Shown: piece by piece, positions 6,703 through 7,277 of the stretch | How the letters are laid out: the number at the start of each line of letters is the position of its first letter | How positions within the stretch are numbered: the stretch's first letter is position 1 | NCBI GenBank assembly: GCA_028822575.1 | Contig: JAPKDN010000160.1 | Span: 1 to 7,277 of the forward strand | Source: Alphaproteobacteria bacterium | Lineage (GTDB): Bacteria > Pseudomonadota > Alphaproteobacteria > Thalassobaculales > Thalassobaculaceae | Length of the DNA stretch: 7,277 nucleotides | Reading direction: 5' to 3' | Notes under the pieces: model-generated | What the model was told of the DNA's origin: nothing | The model's database searches: none | What the model saw: only the letters and a program-made list of their open reading frames with translations | Translations under genes and position numbers: made by a program

Positions 6703-7083
6703 TTACCCCCGGTACGCCAGGGCTTCCGCTATATGACATCGGCGAACAGTTTTGGCACCTTCCAAATCGGCAACGGTAAGCGTGACGCGAAACACCCGGT
6801 GGTATCCACGCGTGGTTAGTTTTAAATGTTTTGCCGAGATTTTCTGCAACTGCCGCCCCGCTTCGAAGGGTGCAGCGATGGCTTCCAATATTTCCTCGTC
6901 GGTCTCCACGTTACTTCGCGGTCCTGTCTTGATGCCATTCGTCTCAAGCTGGCGCAACTGACAGTCTCTTGCTTTCACGACGCGCAGCGTGACATGCGGG
7001 TTGCCTTCTGGCGGCAAGGGCGGGTTGGCGGCACTCGCCGCTGGAACCTCGATCAACAGGTCAAATCAGTCCAGAAGAGGTCC
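6703..7083 (-). pseudogene. comM: ComM/YifB (Mg-chelatase-like AAA+ helicase), C-terminal fragment only
   Basis: ComM is an AAA+ branch-migration helicase that helps integrate incoming DNA during natural transformation; full length is about 500 residues. Only the last ~125 codons remain. Reading down from 7083: GPLLD, stop (TGA 7066-7068), FDLLIEVPA, then the Mg_chelatase C-terminal domain with RSNVETDEEILEAIAAP, LKLTTRGYHRVFRVTLTVADL and RRCHIAEALAYRG, ending at TAA 6703. In intact homologs the first stop falls on Arg of GPLLDR, so a CGA to TGA change is likely. A TAG at 7084-7086 closes the frame upstream, and comM similarity ends there. The Walker A/B motifs and N-terminal Lon-like domain are absent, so the fragment cannot work. 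comM commonly neighbours gshB in alphaproteobacteria, which supports the call. Confidence 0.9.
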
Positions 7084-7087
7084 CTAC

Positions 7088-7277
7088 ACGCTGGCGCTGG
7101 TTCAGGCCACGTTCCCAGTCGGTGAGACGTTAGAGATCTGTTGGCAGGATGAGGCTTGGGTTGGTCAGAAGAACAAGATAACCCAGCCATCGGCGCCCAG
7201 GGATCAACGCACCAAGTCGGCATTCATATTCGGCGCCATCTGTCCCACCTGCGGCACTGGCGCGGCCGTGGTCATGC
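7088..7277 (+). mobile_element. IS630-family transposase fragment with an internal deletion, cut by the window edge
   Basis: The plus-strand frame reads LALVQATFPVGETLEI, then the IS630 DDE-domain signature CWQDEAWVGQKNKIT (Asp codon at 7148, the first catalytic acid of the DDE triad), and PSAPRDQRTKSAFIFGAICP followed by GTGAAVVM at the edge. Intact relatives have roughly RRWARRGTR between KNKIT and PSAP. Here KNKIT is followed directly by QPSAP (7184), so about eight codons are missing without loss of frame. The N-terminal helix-turn-helix part is absent. The fragment begins where comM similarity ends, and IS630 elements insert at TA, which is present at 7085-7086. Whether the rest of the element continues past the edge is unknown; this piece alone is not active. 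Confidence 0.85.

Noticed and set aside
6752..7125. Plus-strand open frames at 6752-6961 and 6826-7125
   Set aside because: Both lie antisense to the recognisable comM C-terminal domain and show no family features of their own.
1..7277. CRISPR array, tRNA, rRNA, riboswitch or a new defence system
   Set aside because: No regularly spaced repeats, no tRNA- or rRNA-like sequence and no unexplained multi-gene operon were seen; the unassigned DNA looks eroded.

Overview
The window carries a short envelope and glutathione gene cluster of an alphaproteobacterium, followed by about 1.6 kb of decayed DNA. The gene order hemW, LpoA-like lipoprotein (opposite strand), yraN, two-BON-domain lipoprotein, SirB1-like protein, gshB, comM is an alphaproteobacterial one. 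Protein features (GshB ATP-grasp motifs, HemW YEISN/ECRHN motifs, ComM C-terminus) fit that group, and a Rhodospirillales-like lineage is a guess only. At least two former genes are clearly broken, one more probably is, and a transposase fragment sits at the right edge. This suggests a lineage losing genes, as in recent host-associated bacteria, though one window cannot prove that lifestyle.

Left part (1-2371): the C-terminal three quarters of HemW, a heme chaperone of the radical SAM family, runs off the left edge. It converges, with a 27-bp gap, on a minus-strand lipoprotein with a Leu/Ile/Val-binding-like periplasmic domain (penicillin-binding protein activator, LpoA-like).

Middle (2372-5643): the expected rsmI is missing, leaving at most a doubtful tail. 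yraN follows as a pseudogene with three in-frame stops and a frameshift at a CCTGG tandem repeat. Then come three intact plus-strand genes: a DolP-like lipoprotein with two BON domains, a SirB1/transglutaminase-like protein with C-terminal TPR-like helices whose start overlaps the previous stop (TGATG), and glutathione synthetase gshB.

Right part (5644-7277): no intact gene. It holds a weak terminator and two hairpins after gshB, an unassigned stretch, the scrambled remains of a probable membrane protein on the minus strand, an AT-rich island of nested palindromes, the last ~125 codons of comM on the minus strand, and an IS630-family transposase fragment on the plus strand that abuts the comM break. 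The transposase itself lacks about eight codons.

Functionally, the surviving genes serve heme delivery, cell-envelope maintenance and glutathione synthesis. The identified broken genes (yraN, comM) are DNA-handling accessory genes. I found no CRISPR array, tRNA, rRNA or convincing novel defence system.
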